Below, piece after piece: positions 56,370 through 64,000 of a DNA stretch of 64,000 nt; positions within the stretch are counted from its first letter, which is position 1, and each line of letters begins with the position of its first letter. The notes below the pieces were generated by a model. It made no database searches. It was given only the letters and a program-made list of their open reading frames with translations, and was not told the DNA's origin. Source of the stretch: Streptomyces sp. XD-27 (GTDB lineage: Bacteria > Actinomycetota > Actinomycetes > Streptomycetales > Streptomycetaceae); the NCBI RefSeq assembly GCF_030553055.1, contig NZ_CP130713.1, positions 1,116,001 to 1,180,000 of the forward strand, read 5' to 3'. The translations under genes were made by a program, and so were the position numbers.

Positions 56370-57560
56370 TCATTCCCGCTTCTGCCCTCCCGCGAAGTAT
56401 GCGGCCAGCCCGGCATCCGGTGGTGCGACCTCGCGCGGAGTACCGCCGTCTCTCAGCGAGTCGGTGGCCGCGATGCCGGCGGCCACCGCCATCCGGGCCG
56501 CGATCGGCGACGTGTGGGTGAGGCCGCCGTCCCGGGCGAATCGCACGAATTCCGTCATGATGAGGGGATCGGCGCCGCCGTGGCCGCCCAGGTCCTGGGT
56601 GTCCGGGATCTTGTGGACGGCATCGGCGTCCGTACGGTGTTCCGAGCGGCGGGAGTTCCAGACCTTGACGACGCCGCCCGGCCCGTCGCCGAAGTTCTCC
56701 AACCGGCCGCCGTCTCCGATGACGGTGTAGTTGCGCCAGTAGTCGGGGGTGAAGTGGCACTGCTGGTAGGCGGCCAGCACACCGTTGTCGAGGCGCATGT
56801 TGACCAGCGACACGTCCTCCACATCGATGACGGGGTTGAGGCCGGTCTGCCCGCGCGGCGGCCAGTTGGCGTCGTAGGCCAGCCAGCCGGTTCCCTTGGG
56901 GGCTCCTGGTGCGCGCCGGGCGTCGGGCAGCGAGCCGTAGACCATCAGGTCGCCGAGGGCCTGGACCTGCCGGGTCCAGCCGCCCGCCAGCCAGTGCAGC
57001 ACGTCGAGGTCGTGAGCGGCCTTCTGGAGCAGCAGTCCGGTGGTGTACTTCCGCTCCGCGTGCCAGTCCTTGAAGTAGAAGTCGCCGCCGTGCCCGACGA
57101 AGTGCCGTATCCATACGGTCTTGACCTCGCCGATGTCGCCGCGCGCGATGATCTCGCGCATCAGGGTCACGACCGGCATGTGCCGCATGTTGTGGCCGAC
57201 GTACAGCCGGGTGCCGGTTTCCCGTGCCGTACGGAGGATCCGGTCGCACCCATCGAGGGTCACCTCCAGGGGCTTCTCCACGAACACCGGTTTACCGGCA
57301 CGCAGCGCCTCGCACGAGAGGTCTGCGTGGGTGTGGTCGGGAGTGAGCACGAGTACGGCGTCGACGTCATCGGCCTCGATGACCTTGCGGTGGTCGGTGA
57401 CCTGGGGCACGCCGGGGAGCAACTGGGCGGCACGATCCCGGGCGGCCGGGTCCGGATCGGCGACGACGGTGACCCGATGCCCCTCTCCTGGCCGGTGGGC
57501 CGTGACGGCGAGACCGGCTCGCAAGCCGAAGCCGAGGACACCGATACGCAGGTCGGTCAC
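56370..57560 (-). CDS. Gfo/Idh/MocA-family sugar oxidoreductase
   Basis: A 396-residue NAD(P)-dependent dehydrogenase. The N-terminal Rossmann domain starts R-I-G-V-L-G-F-G-L-R-A and contains the E-K-P-L signature (F-V-E-K-P-L-E-V-T near residue 95). The middle domain has G-H-N-M-R-H and the helix Q-K-A-A-H-D-L-D-V-L-H-W, with the His/Asp typical of the catalytic region. GTG start at 57560. Members oxidise or reduce sugar or cyclitol hydroxyls. Its place 96 bp from the heptose genes on the same strand suggests that it acts on a heptose-derived sugar. Confidence 0.85.
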   Translation of the reverse strand: MTDLRIGVLGFGLRAGLAVTAHRPGEGHRVTVVADPDPAARDRAAQLLPGVPQVTDHRKVIEADDVDAVLVLTPDHTHADLSCEALRAGKPVFVEKPLEVTLDGCDRILRTARETGTRLYVGHNMRHMPVVTLMREIIARGDIGEVKTVWIRHFVGHGGDFYFKDWHAERKYTTGLLLQKAAHDLDVLHWLAGGWTRQVQALGDLMVYGSLPDARRAPGAPKGTGWLAYDANWPPRGQTGLNPVIDVEDVSLVNMRLDNGVLAAYQQCHFTPDYWRNYTVIGDGGRLENFGDGPGGVVKVWNSRRSEHRTDADAVHKIPDTQDLGGHGGADPLIMTEFVRFARDGGLTHTSPIAARMAVAAGIAATDSLRDGGTPREVAPPDAGLAAYFAGGQKRE

Positions 57561-57656
57561 AGGCGGACCCGTCCTTCCAGTTCACTGAAGAGTCGCAGTC
57601 GTACACGCACGCCCCGCGGGACAGGCTCCGCCACACCTCCCGGGGCCGGGCGTCGG

Positions 57657-58652
57657 TCAGCTGGTCGACGCGGGCATCGTCCCCGGCTCCGTTCGCCGGA
57701 GCACCTCGAACAGTTCGGTCGCCCTTGCCTCGACATCCGGCGGGGCGACCGTGGGGCGGTCGGGCAGGGCCTTGTCGAAGGCTGTCATGTCAGCGCAGGT
57801 GTAGTACTGGTAGGCCGCGGTCACCGGGTTGGGCACCAGCCGCACCTGAAGCGGCCCGCCGCCCGCCTCGCGGTACAACCGCGCGCACCACTGCACCACC
57901 TCGGCGAAGGACACCGCGTGTCCGGCCCCGAGGTTGTAGACCGCGGCGGGCACCCCCCGGCGGGCGAGCAGTACGAGCGTGGCGGCGACGGTCTCCACCG
58001 GGATGTAGTCCCGGGCGGCCGTCAGCGAATCGTCGAACACCCGCACCCGGCCCCGGTCGGCAGCTTGGCGCAGCAGCTGGGACAGGATCGACGCCATCGG
58101 GCCCTTGTCGTCCTCGTCCGGGCCGAACACGTTGGTGTAGCGCAGGCCCACCCAGTCCAGCCCGTCCCCGAACCGCTCCCGCATCTGCCGGTCAAGCGCC
58201 AGCTTGGACCACGCGTACGGGTTCAACGGGCCCGAGCAGCGGTCGCGGTCCTCGTCAGCCTCCTCGGCCACCGGAGCGCGGTGGCGCAGTGTCCCGTAGA
58301 CAGAGTGCGAGGAGGCGTACACCAGCCGTGTCCCGCCGCTGCGGCATGCCTCCGCGAGTCGCAGCGGGCCCAGTGTGTTGGTCTCCTCCAGTTCCGGGCC
58401 CGCCACCGCGCGGGTATCACTGATACCGCCCTGGTGCAGCACCGCCTCGTACCGGCCCGCCGCGACCTCGGAGAGCAGCGCGGGATCGGCGAAGTCGCCG
58501 CGCCGCCACCGCGCGGAGCGGACCAGATGGCCAGGGGCCGGGCGCAGGTCGACGGCGGTGACGCCGTATCCGGCCCGGTGGAGCGCGGCCACCGTGTGCC
58601 GGCCGATGAAACCCGCCGCGCCGGTCACCAGCACCTCCCCTGCCGCCGTCAC
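57657..58652 (-). CDS. NAD-dependent sugar epimerase, HldD-like
   Basis: A 331-residue extended short-chain dehydrogenase: N-terminal G-A-A-G-F-I-G, catalytic S-S-H-S-V-Y-G and Y-A-W-S-K (YxxxK) at about residue 150. The nucleotide-sugar pocket includes R-Y-T-N-V-F-G-P and A-R-D-Y-I-P-V-E. Similar to GalE and to ADP-heptose 6-epimerase. The GTG start at 58652 overlaps the gmhA-hldE stop by 4 bp with GGAGGGAG upstream, so it is translated right after the enzyme that makes the activated heptose. Confidence 0.83.
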   Translation of the reverse strand: MTAAGEVLVTGAAGFIGRHTVAALHRAGYGVTAVDLRPAPGHLVRSARWRRGDFADPALLSEVAAGRYEAVLHQGGISDTRAVAGPELEETNTLGPLRLAEACRSGGTRLVYASSHSVYGTLRHRAPVAEEADEDRDRCSGPLNPYAWSKLALDRQMRERFGDGLDWVGLRYTNVFGPDEDDKGPMASILSQLLRQAADRGRVRVFDDSLTAARDYIPVETVAATLVLLARRGVPAAVYNLGAGHAVSFAEVVQWCARLYREAGGGPLQVRLVPNPVTAAYQYYTCADMTAFDKALPDRPTVAPPDVEARATELFEVLRRTEPGTMPASTS

Positions 58653-60736
58653 CGGGCTCCCTCCTTCTGCGCCGCTCGTGCGATCAGCGAGGTGGTGGAG
58701 CGGCCCTCCAGGTAGGGCACCACGACGACCTGCCCGCCCCAGCTCTCCACCAGATCGCTCTCGGGAATGCGCTGGCCGGCGTAGTCGCCGCCCTTGACCC
58801 ACACGTCCGGCCGCAGCTCGGCGAGGACGCTCTCGGGGGTGTCCTCGCCGAAGATCAGCACCCCGTCCACGCAGGCCAAAGCCTCCAGGAGCGCGGCCCG
58901 TTCCCGTTCGCCGACCACCGGCCGGGACGGCCCCTTGAGACGGGCGACGGAGGCGTCGCTGTTGACGCACACCACCAGGACGTCGCCGAGCTGCCGGGCC
59001 TGCTGGAGCAGCGACACGTGCCCGCCGTGCAGCAGATCGAAGCAGCCGCCCGCCGCTACGACCTTCCCGCCCCTTTCCCGGATCCGTCGCGCCATCGCCA
59101 GAGCGCCCTTCTCGGTCATCGGGGCGGTGAACGTCGGGGCGGTGGGGCGGGTCAGGCTGTCCGGGCCGCCGCCGGCGACGTACGCGGTCGCGGCCTCCAC
59201 GCCCGCTGCCACGGCGTGGGACGGCAGCCTGCCCGCGCCGAGCATCATCGCCGCGGTGACGGCCAGCAGGTCGCCCGCACCGCACGTATCGCCGACCGCC
59301 GGCCGGCCCGGGATCGCCAGCGGATGGCCCGTGGCGCTCGCCACCAGGACAGCCCCGCCCCCGCCCCGGGTCACTGCCACCTGCTTGACCGGCCACGTCT
59401 CCAGCAGTGCCCGGGCCCGCTGGACGTCCTCGACGAGGCTCCGGCCACCGGCGACCGCGCTCAGGGCGCGGGCCTCGTCCCCGTTCGGCACGGCCAGCGC
59501 CACCCCGTCCACCGGCGCAGGTCCCTTCGGGTGTGGATCCCACACCACGGGGCAGAGCCCGGCCGCCGCCTCGAGCGCCTGGCGGACTTCGGCGTGGGCC
59601 GCGACCCCGCGCCCGTAGTCGCACACCAGCACCGCCGCGGCCGCGCCGAGCCGCCTCCGTGCCGCGTCCGGCAACCGGCCGAGCCGCACCGGCTCGTGTT
59701 CGTCGTCGATCCGGACGATGGTGCGACCCCGCGCCCGTATCCGGGTCTTGATCGGGGTGGCGCCGTCCGCCGCCATATCCAGGATCTCGACCCCGGCCTC
59801 CGCGAGCAGCGCACGCACCCGGGCCCCGGACTCGTCCCGGCCGATCCCGCACACCAGCGACACCCGCCACCCGGGCTCCCGCGCCGCCATGAGCGCGGCC
59901 AGCCCCGCCCCGCCCGGACGCTCGATGGTCTGTGCACCGCTGACCACCGGCACCGGCGCTTCCGGCGACAACCTTTCCGCAACCCCGGCTACGTCCCGGT
60001 CCAGCAGCACATCACCCACCACAACCAGCCGCCGCACAGGGCCCTCCCCGCCGCGGCCCATGGCCACAGCCGTCGCGGCTTCCTCAACGGCGCCGCCGCG
60101 GTCGGGCCGTCGGTCCGGCCCGGGGTCGACCTGATCCGGCCCGGGGTCAGCCTGGCCCGGCCCGGGGCCGGCGGCAAGAGCCGCCAGCTCGGCGTCGACC
60201 GCCGCACACAGCACATGGACGGCCACCAGGTGGCACTCCTGGACGGTCGCGACCGCCTCCGCGTCCACACAGAGCGCGGCGTCGCACACCTCGGCCAACG
60301 GATTCGGCCCCCGGCCCGTCAGGGCCCATGTCTCCAATCCCAGCTCGCGCCCGGCCTCGGCCGCCTTCAGCAGGTTCGGGCTCCGGCCCGATGCCGAGAC
60401 CAGCAGCAGAGCATCGCCGCGCCTGCCGTGCGCACGGACCTGGCGGGCGAAGACCTCCTCGATGCCGTAGTCGTTCGCGATGGCCGTCACCGACGAGGAG
60501 TCCGCACTCAGCGCGAGCGCGGACAGCGGCGCGCGCTCCTCCCGGAAGCGGCCCACCAGCTCCGCGGTCAAGTGCTGCACCTCGGCCGCCGAGCCGCCGT
60601 TGCCCGCGGCCAGCAAGCGCGCGCCCTGCGACAACCGACGCGCCAGCCCTTGCCCCCACTCCCCCAGCCGGCCGGTGTCGAGGCGAGGCAACGCCTCAGC
60701 GAGCGCCTGAGTGTGCGAACGACCGAGATCGACCAC
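58649..60736 (-). CDS. three-domain fusion GmhA-HldE: heptose isomerase, kinase and nucleotidyltransferase
   Basis: A 695-residue fusion. Residues 1-185 are a SIS sugar isomerase of GmhA type (A-G-N-G-G-S-A-A-E-V-Q-H, S-A-S-G-R-S-P-N). A Gly/Pro/Asp-rich repeated linker follows. Residues about 235-545 are a PfkB-type heptose kinase with G-D-V-L-L-D near the start and C-G-A-G-D near residue 465. Residues about 555-690 are a nucleotidyltransferase with C-F-D-L-L-H-G-G-H and S-T-T-S-L-I. GTG 60736 with AGGGAG is preferred over TTG 60751. Together it can convert sedoheptulose 7-phosphate to a nucleotide-heptose when the phosphatase GmhB is present. Confidence 0.85.
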   Translation of the reverse strand: MVDLGRSHTQALAEALPRLDTGRLGEWGQGLARRLSQGARLLAAGNGGSAAEVQHLTAELVGRFREERAPLSALALSADSSSVTAIANDYGIEEVFARQVRAHGRRGDALLLVSASGRSPNLLKAAEAGRELGLETWALTGRGPNPLAEVCDAALCVDAEAVATVQECHLVAVHVLCAAVDAELAALAAGPGPGQADPGPDQVDPGPDRRPDRGGAVEEAATAVAMGRGGEGPVRRLVVVGDVLLDRDVAGVAERLSPEAPVPVVSGAQTIERPGGAGLAALMAAREPGWRVSLVCGIGRDESGARVRALLAEAGVEILDMAADGATPIKTRIRARGRTIVRIDDEHEPVRLGRLPDAARRRLGAAAAVLVCDYGRGVAAHAEVRQALEAAAGLCPVVWDPHPKGPAPVDGVALAVPNGDEARALSAVAGGRSLVEDVQRARALLETWPVKQVAVTRGGGGAVLVASATGHPLAIPGRPAVGDTCGAGDLLAVTAAMMLGAGRLPSHAVAAGVEAATAYVAGGGPDSLTRPTAPTFTAPMTEKGALAMARRIRERGGKVVAAGGCFDLLHGGHVSLLQQARQLGDVLVVCVNSDASVARLKGPSRPVVGERERAALLEALACVDGVLIFGEDTPESVLAELRPDVWVKGGDYAGQRIPESDLVESWGGQVVVVPYLEGRSTTSLIARAAQKEGAR

Positions 60737-60815
60737 GTACAGCTCCCTCAAGAACAGACGAGAACGACTACGATCAGCAACCTAGCCTTCACGCAGGGCT
60801 CTTGGAGGGGACTTC

Positions 60816-61451
60816 GTGGATCTGACAGGCACCCTCACACCCCTGACCGGCGACCGGGCCGGACACACCCGACGGGCGGTCTTCCTCGACCGCGACGGCA
60901 CCCTCACCGAGCCGCGCCACTATCCCCGCCGCCCCGAAGACCTCGTCCTCCAGCCCGGCATCGGACCACCGCTGCACGCCCTGCAAGACCAAGGACTGGC
61001 TCTGGTCGTCGTCACCAACCAAAGCGGCCTCGCGCGAGGACTCTTCGACGAGCCCACCCTGGCCGCGATGCACCACCGTCTCCGCGACCTCCTCGCCGGA
61101 CTCGGTGTTCACCTCGCCGGGATCTATGCCTGCCCCCACCATCCCGAAGGCACGGTTCGGCACCTGCGAACCGTCTGCCGCTGCCGCAAGCCCCAGCCCG
61201 GGATGCTCCAGCGAGCCGCCGCCGACCTCCACCTCGACCTCACCGGATCCTGGATGATCGGCGACTCCACCTGCGACATCCAAGCCGGCCGCCGGGCCGG
61301 CACCCGTACCGCGCTCGCAGCACCCGACCCGCTCCCTGGCTGCCTTCCGGACGTATGCGGCACTACGACAGCCGGCGCGCTCACCCACGTTCACCACGCG
61401 CTGCGTGCCCAGGGCACTGGCGAGCCAAGGCCCTCCATTCCCAAGCCTTGA
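60816..61451 (+). CDS. gmhB: heptose-bisphosphate phosphatase GmhB
   Basis: A 211-residue HAD phosphatase. Motif I is F-L-D-R-D-G-T-L (nucleophile Asp), and the zinc-binding set C-P-H-H-P-E-G plus C-R-C-R-K-P identifies GmhB. Motif IV is I-G-D-S-T-C-D-I. It removes the 7-phosphate of heptose 1,7-bisphosphate between the kinase and nucleotidyltransferase steps of HldE. GTG start behind GGAGGGG. It is divergent from gmhA-hldE across 79 bp that must hold both promoters. Confidence 0.87.
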   Translation: MDLTGTLTPLTGDRAGHTRRAVFLDRDGTLTEPRHYPRRPEDLVLQPGIGPPLHALQDQGLALVVVTNQSGLARGLFDEPTLAAMHHRLRDLLAGLGVHLAGIYACPHHPEGTVRHLRTVCRCRKPQPGMLQRAAADLHLDLTGSWMIGDSTCDIQAGRRAGTRTALAAPDPLPGCLPDVCGTTTAGALTHVHHALRAQGTGEPRPSIPKP

Positions 61452-61584
61452 CCCAGATCGCCTACCTCACCCCGCACGGCCGCTGACGCCCTCTCCCCGT
61501 TGTGGGCGTCAGCCGGTCCTGGCATCCTCGTGCACCGGCGGCAAAGTCGCTTACCACAACTCCGCACACCATGGCGGGATCTGT

Positions 61585-62574
61585 ATGCCTACTGGTTTGG
61601 CCAACGCAGGACTGACCGAGTTCCCGGCCGACGACCCATCCTGGCCACCGCCTCGTCCGCAGGCGGATGTCAGCGCTCCTGACGTCGCAGCCAAGCTGAT
61701 CGCGCAATGGCTGCAAGCGCGGGTCGACGACGCGGTGTCCAGGGCGACTGGCCGCCCTGTGGTGCTGCTCTCCGGCGGAGCTGATTCCTCCGCGGTGCTC
61801 GCCGCTGCCGCAGAACGCAACCCGGTGGCTGTGACGGTGCTGATCGGCGACACACCGGCGGACTCCGCTGCCGCGAACGTGGCCAGACATTTCAACGTAG
61901 CCCACGAGGCGGTCCAGCTCTCCGTCAAGGACGCCGGCAGGCACGCCGCAACTGCTGCCAGAGTGCTGGGCGTAGCAGACCCCTGGTCTGTCGGAATGGC
62001 AGTGGCGATGATGGCGCTCGGCCCCTTCCTGCGGGGGCGTGGGACTGTGCTCACCGGTGAAGGGGCGGATACGGCAACCATGGGCGGTCACCCGCCGGCA
62101 CGCTCCCAGGAGGAATTCGACAACGGCATCCTCGCGGAAGCGGGCAAATACTGGACCGACCGCCGGCCGGCCGTCAACATCGGCGAAGTCGTGGACTCTG
62201 GAGCACCGGCCCGTTGGTGCCGCACCATGCAGCATTCGGGCCTGCTCGCCATCACCCGCCGGATCGACTACCGCGCGATGTGGCGCACGGACAGTGCGGG
62301 CCGCACGTGGGACAAAGTGCCCTTGCGGATGGCCGCGGCAGCACTCGGCGTTCCAGAGGATGTGGCATGGCGACCCAAGTCCCCTATCCAGAGGTCCGCC
62401 GGAATCCTCGACGCCATGCTCGCCGCCGCCTGCGAGCAGGCGCGTGGACTTCCCGGTACGGAGTGGGGTCCGCGTCCCAGTGCGGGTTGGGCCCCGCGTA
62501 CGAGCCAGGAGGCATCGGAAGTAGCTGCCATCCAGTTCTGGCTGGCTGCTCACCTCACGTCCGCTGCCCAGTGA
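61585..62574 (+). CDS. asparagine-synthetase-type ligase without glutaminase domain
   Basis: A 329-residue AMP-forming amide ligase core. The PP-loop L-L-S-G-G-A-D-S-S lies at about residue 64 and the second signature T-G-E-G-A-D-T at about residue 160. The Ntn glutamine-amidotransferase domain of AsnB, with its N-terminal Cys, is absent. The closest functional analogues are standalone synthetase domains and beta-lactam-synthetase-like enzymes that join a carboxylate to an amine. ATG 61585 lacks a strong ribosome site but matches the domain start. The 3' end overlaps the convergent nicotianamine-synthase-like gene by 20 bp. The 133 bp upstream contain no gene. Confidence 0.78.
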   Translation: MPTGLANAGLTEFPADDPSWPPPRPQADVSAPDVAAKLIAQWLQARVDDAVSRATGRPVVLLSGGADSSAVLAAAAERNPVAVTVLIGDTPADSAAANVARHFNVAHEAVQLSVKDAGRHAATAARVLGVADPWSVGMAVAMMALGPFLRGRGTVLTGEGADTATMGGHPPARSQEEFDNGILAEAGKYWTDRRPAVNIGEVVDSGAPARWCRTMQHSGLLAITRRIDYRAMWRTDSAGRTWDKVPLRMAAAALGVPEDVAWRPKSPIQRSAGILDAMLAAACEQARGLPGTEWGPRPSAGWAPRTSQEASEVAAIQFWLAAHLTSAAQ

Positions 62575-63466
62575 TACGGGAGGGTTGGGCCAGCAGGACG
62601 GAGTTGACTCCTCCCGTCTCTGCGCGCATTTCCCGCAGCACCCTGAAGCCCTCAAGGTCGGCCGATTCGACGGGAAGACGCAGAGCTGTCTGCAAACCAC
62701 GCGCACCCCGCGCCGAAAGGACTGCGTCCGGACGCAGGACAGGGGCGAGAGCGCGGGCGATGGCGCGCTTTTCTTCCACCTCGACACCGGCCAGTGAAAC
62801 GAGGACAACGAGGTCGGTGTCGTTCGTACCGGCCAGGCGGTCAATGGCGACTGCGTCCGCCTGCGTGGTGCTCACCATGGAATCGTGACCGAGTGCTTTG
62901 ACGACTTCGGTGCCGAGCGCGCATGCCTCGGCATTCCGGTCCACTTGGAGGACACGCAGACCGTAGCGGGCAAGGAGAATGCCGGTCAGCGGCAAGGGTC
63001 CGGAGCCAAGGACAATGGCGACCTTGGGACGTATGGCACCGACTGTGACGGCTCCGGCCAGCTCAGCTCGGGCGAGCTTGCGGTAGTACGTCAGGTAGGG
63101 GAATCCGCCCAGTTCATCCCAGGGGTCGCGGGCGGCGATGATGCGATGTGCCCAGAGCCGTTCCAGCTCGGCCTCACTTCTCGCGTACAAGGAGCGCATC
63201 CAGCGGAAAAGCCGGTCGGCGTGAGGGCTCTTCAGATCTGCCGCGGAAATCTTGCCCTCCATTGAGCTGCAGTATCGGACTAACGCGCCAAATGCCGACT
63301 CCATATCAGGCGAGGGCCGCATCCCGGTGGCAGCAAGGCGCTCGCCCACAGCCCGGAGTGCGACGAAAACGCCGGCTGCATCACTCGTTCGCCGGACCGG
63401 CTCGTGACCGTCAGGGGAGATACCCACACCAGCATGGTCACCCGACAGGAGCGCGGCGGCAAGCAC
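62555..63466 (-). CDS. nicotianamine-synthase-like protein
   Basis: A 303-residue enzyme with the NAS fold: F-P-Y-L-T-Y-Y-R-K-L near residue 123, then the SAM-binding signature G-S-G-P-L-P-L-T at about residue 154 and V-D-R-N-A-E-A near 176. Nicotianamine synthases use S-adenosylmethionine as aminobutyrate donor, plants for nicotianamine and Staphylococcus CntL for staphylopine. The acceptor here is unknown. The GTG start at 63466 is tentative (GGAAGG about eight bases upstream); the first 20 residues may be extra. No opine dehydrogenase or metal ABC transporter lies in the window. Confidence 0.8.
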   Translation of the reverse strand: MLAAALLSGDHAGVGISPDGHEPVRRTSDAAGVFVALRAVGERLAATGMRPSPDMESAFGALVRYCSSMEGKISAADLKSPHADRLFRWMRSLYARSEAELERLWAHRIIAARDPWDELGGFPYLTYYRKLARAELAGAVTVGAIRPKVAIVLGSGPLPLTGILLARYGLRVLQVDRNAEACALGTEVVKALGHDSMVSTTQADAVAIDRLAGTNDTDLVVLVSLAGVEVEEKRAIARALAPVLRPDAVLSARGARGLQTALRLPVESADLEGFRVLREMRAETGGVNSVLLAQPSRITGQRT

Positions 63467-63559
63467 GCACCGCCTTCCACTCCCGCGGAACGATGCGAGC
63501 GCTGTCCGCGGCCACGCGACCCATCGGGCACTCCCTGATGTCCTGAGTCCTTGATCCGT

Positions 63560-64000
63560 CGTCGGTTGGGCATGGGGCGTCCGGGGCCGAAGCTGGCCGA
63601 GTTGGTGTGCGGGGCCGCGAGCTGGGGATCACAACGGAGACGGCCTCGAAGTGGCGGGCCCGGTTCGTCTGTCGTGCTGCACCGCTGCCGGGACTCACCC
63701 CCGCACCGCAACGGCAAGGTGGAGCGGCCGAACCTGGCTATCGAGCAGATGCTCCTCTCCCAGTTCCCCGGCTTCACCGGCCGGCGCACGCGATGCCGGC
63801 GACAGGCCGTACAGGCCGGTGCAGGACCACGCCCTCGCTGTGCCGGCTCGCCGGCGATGGTTCCCGGCTATGCACCCGCGGGTGCACGTCGGCCACTTCC
63901 GCGTAGACGCCGAGTTCTGTGGCGAGCTGGTCGGTCTCCGGGCGGCCTCACCCTGGCCGGGCGCGCGCGGACAGATGAGAGGAAGCCCTTGGCCGGATTC
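63560..64000 (+). pseudogene. mixed transposase debris
   Basis: Part one (63572-63680) reads M-G-R-P-G-P-K-L-A-E-L and, in another frame, R-E-L-G-I-T-T-E-T-A-S-K-W-R-A-R-F: the IS630-type N-terminal helix-turn-helix. Part two (63694-63790) reads D-S-P-P-H-R-N-G-K-V-E-R and L-S-Q-F-P-G-F-T-G-R, the C-terminal strand of an rve/Mu-type transposase. Two different elements are therefore fused, and both are dead. The rest up to the window edge shows no intact gene. Confidence 0.6.

Noticed and set aside
57657..59870. 737-codon frame that would fuse the epimerase to upstream sequence
   Set aside because: The upstream 400 codons are a shadow of the hldE part; the real epimerase starts at GTG 58652 with its own ribosome site.
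61452..61584. N-terminal extension of the asparagine-synthetase-like gene that would supply a glutaminase domain
   Set aside because: The 133 bp are too short for an Ntn domain and contain no N-terminal Cys motif.

Overview
The window looks like a piece of a Streptomyces chromosome, probably an accessory or arm region. Coding DNA is very GC-rich with strong third-position GC bias. GTG and TTG starts with GGAGG-type ribosome binding sites are common. Several loci are typical of the genus: a clpP3-clpP4-popR set, an HbpS/SenS/SenR heme-redox module, an ECF42 sigma factor beside a DGPF protein, and CseBC-like two-component genes. The window is also full of broken genes, insertion-sequence scars and chimeric open reading frames, so the region has been actively rearranged.

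Layout. 0-6.5 kb: end of a RibD-type reductase, an ECF sigma/anti-sigma pair, a cupredoxin lipoprotein with a small membrane protein, a secreted SGNH hydrolase, and a quinone-reductase-like gene with its AraC regulator. 6.6-11.6 kb: a compact, probably biosynthetic cluster of an amidinotransferase, a phosphatidylserine-decarboxylase-like enzyme, a DDAH-like second pentein enzyme and a fused ABC exporter. 11.9-13.7 kb: clpP3, clpP4 and popR. 13.7-16.3 kb: a kinase-like gene without a catalytic core, a frameshifted isochorismatase and an ArsR regulator. 16.5-19.3 kb: hbpS, senS and senR with a near-perfect 22-bp palindrome between hbpS and senS. 19.4-23.9 kb: a transposase scrap, a LuxC/EhpF-like chimera and a decaying paoABC-type molybdoenzyme operon in which only the large subunit is intact. 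23.9-29.3 kb: an aminoglycoside-phosphotransferase-like gene, hypotheticals, a possible beta-trefoil protein, and an F420-type oxidoreductase divergent from a TetR gene with twin operators. 29.6-36.3 kb: xdhABC and a purine/nucleoside deaminase (purine catabolism), interrupted by an IS30 remnant.

36.4-47.8 kb is the most scrambled part. It holds a deletion derivative of an IS5-type element with intact terminal repeats, lipoproteins, a LacI-integrase chimera, two inverted copies of a tRNA-Pro 3' end (attachment-site scars), a MITE-like element, the DGPF/ECF42 pair, IS630, Tn3 and DciA scraps, and one intact membrane protein in visibly lower-GC DNA. It ends with a bicovalent FAD oxidase. 47.8-51.2 kb: a CseBC-like two-component system with GerMN lipoproteins on both sides. 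51.2-55.7 kb: permuted acyltransferase/SGNH fragments, an intact secreted protein that resembles aerolysin-type pore formers, and a wrecked DUF3883 gene.

56.4-63.5 kb: a sugar oxidoreductase, an epimerase, a three-domain GmhA-HldE fusion and GmhB, which together could make a nucleotide-activated heptose. Next to them lie a glutaminase-less asparagine-synthetase-like ligase and a nicotianamine-synthase-like enzyme, converging on each other. The last 450 bp hold transposase debris.

The two best candidates for undescribed biology are the two-pentein/decarboxylase/exporter cluster (6.7-11.5 kb) and the heptose plus amide-ligase plus nicotianamine-synthase-like neighbourhood (56.4-63.5 kb). All calls rest on reading the sequence; no database search was run.
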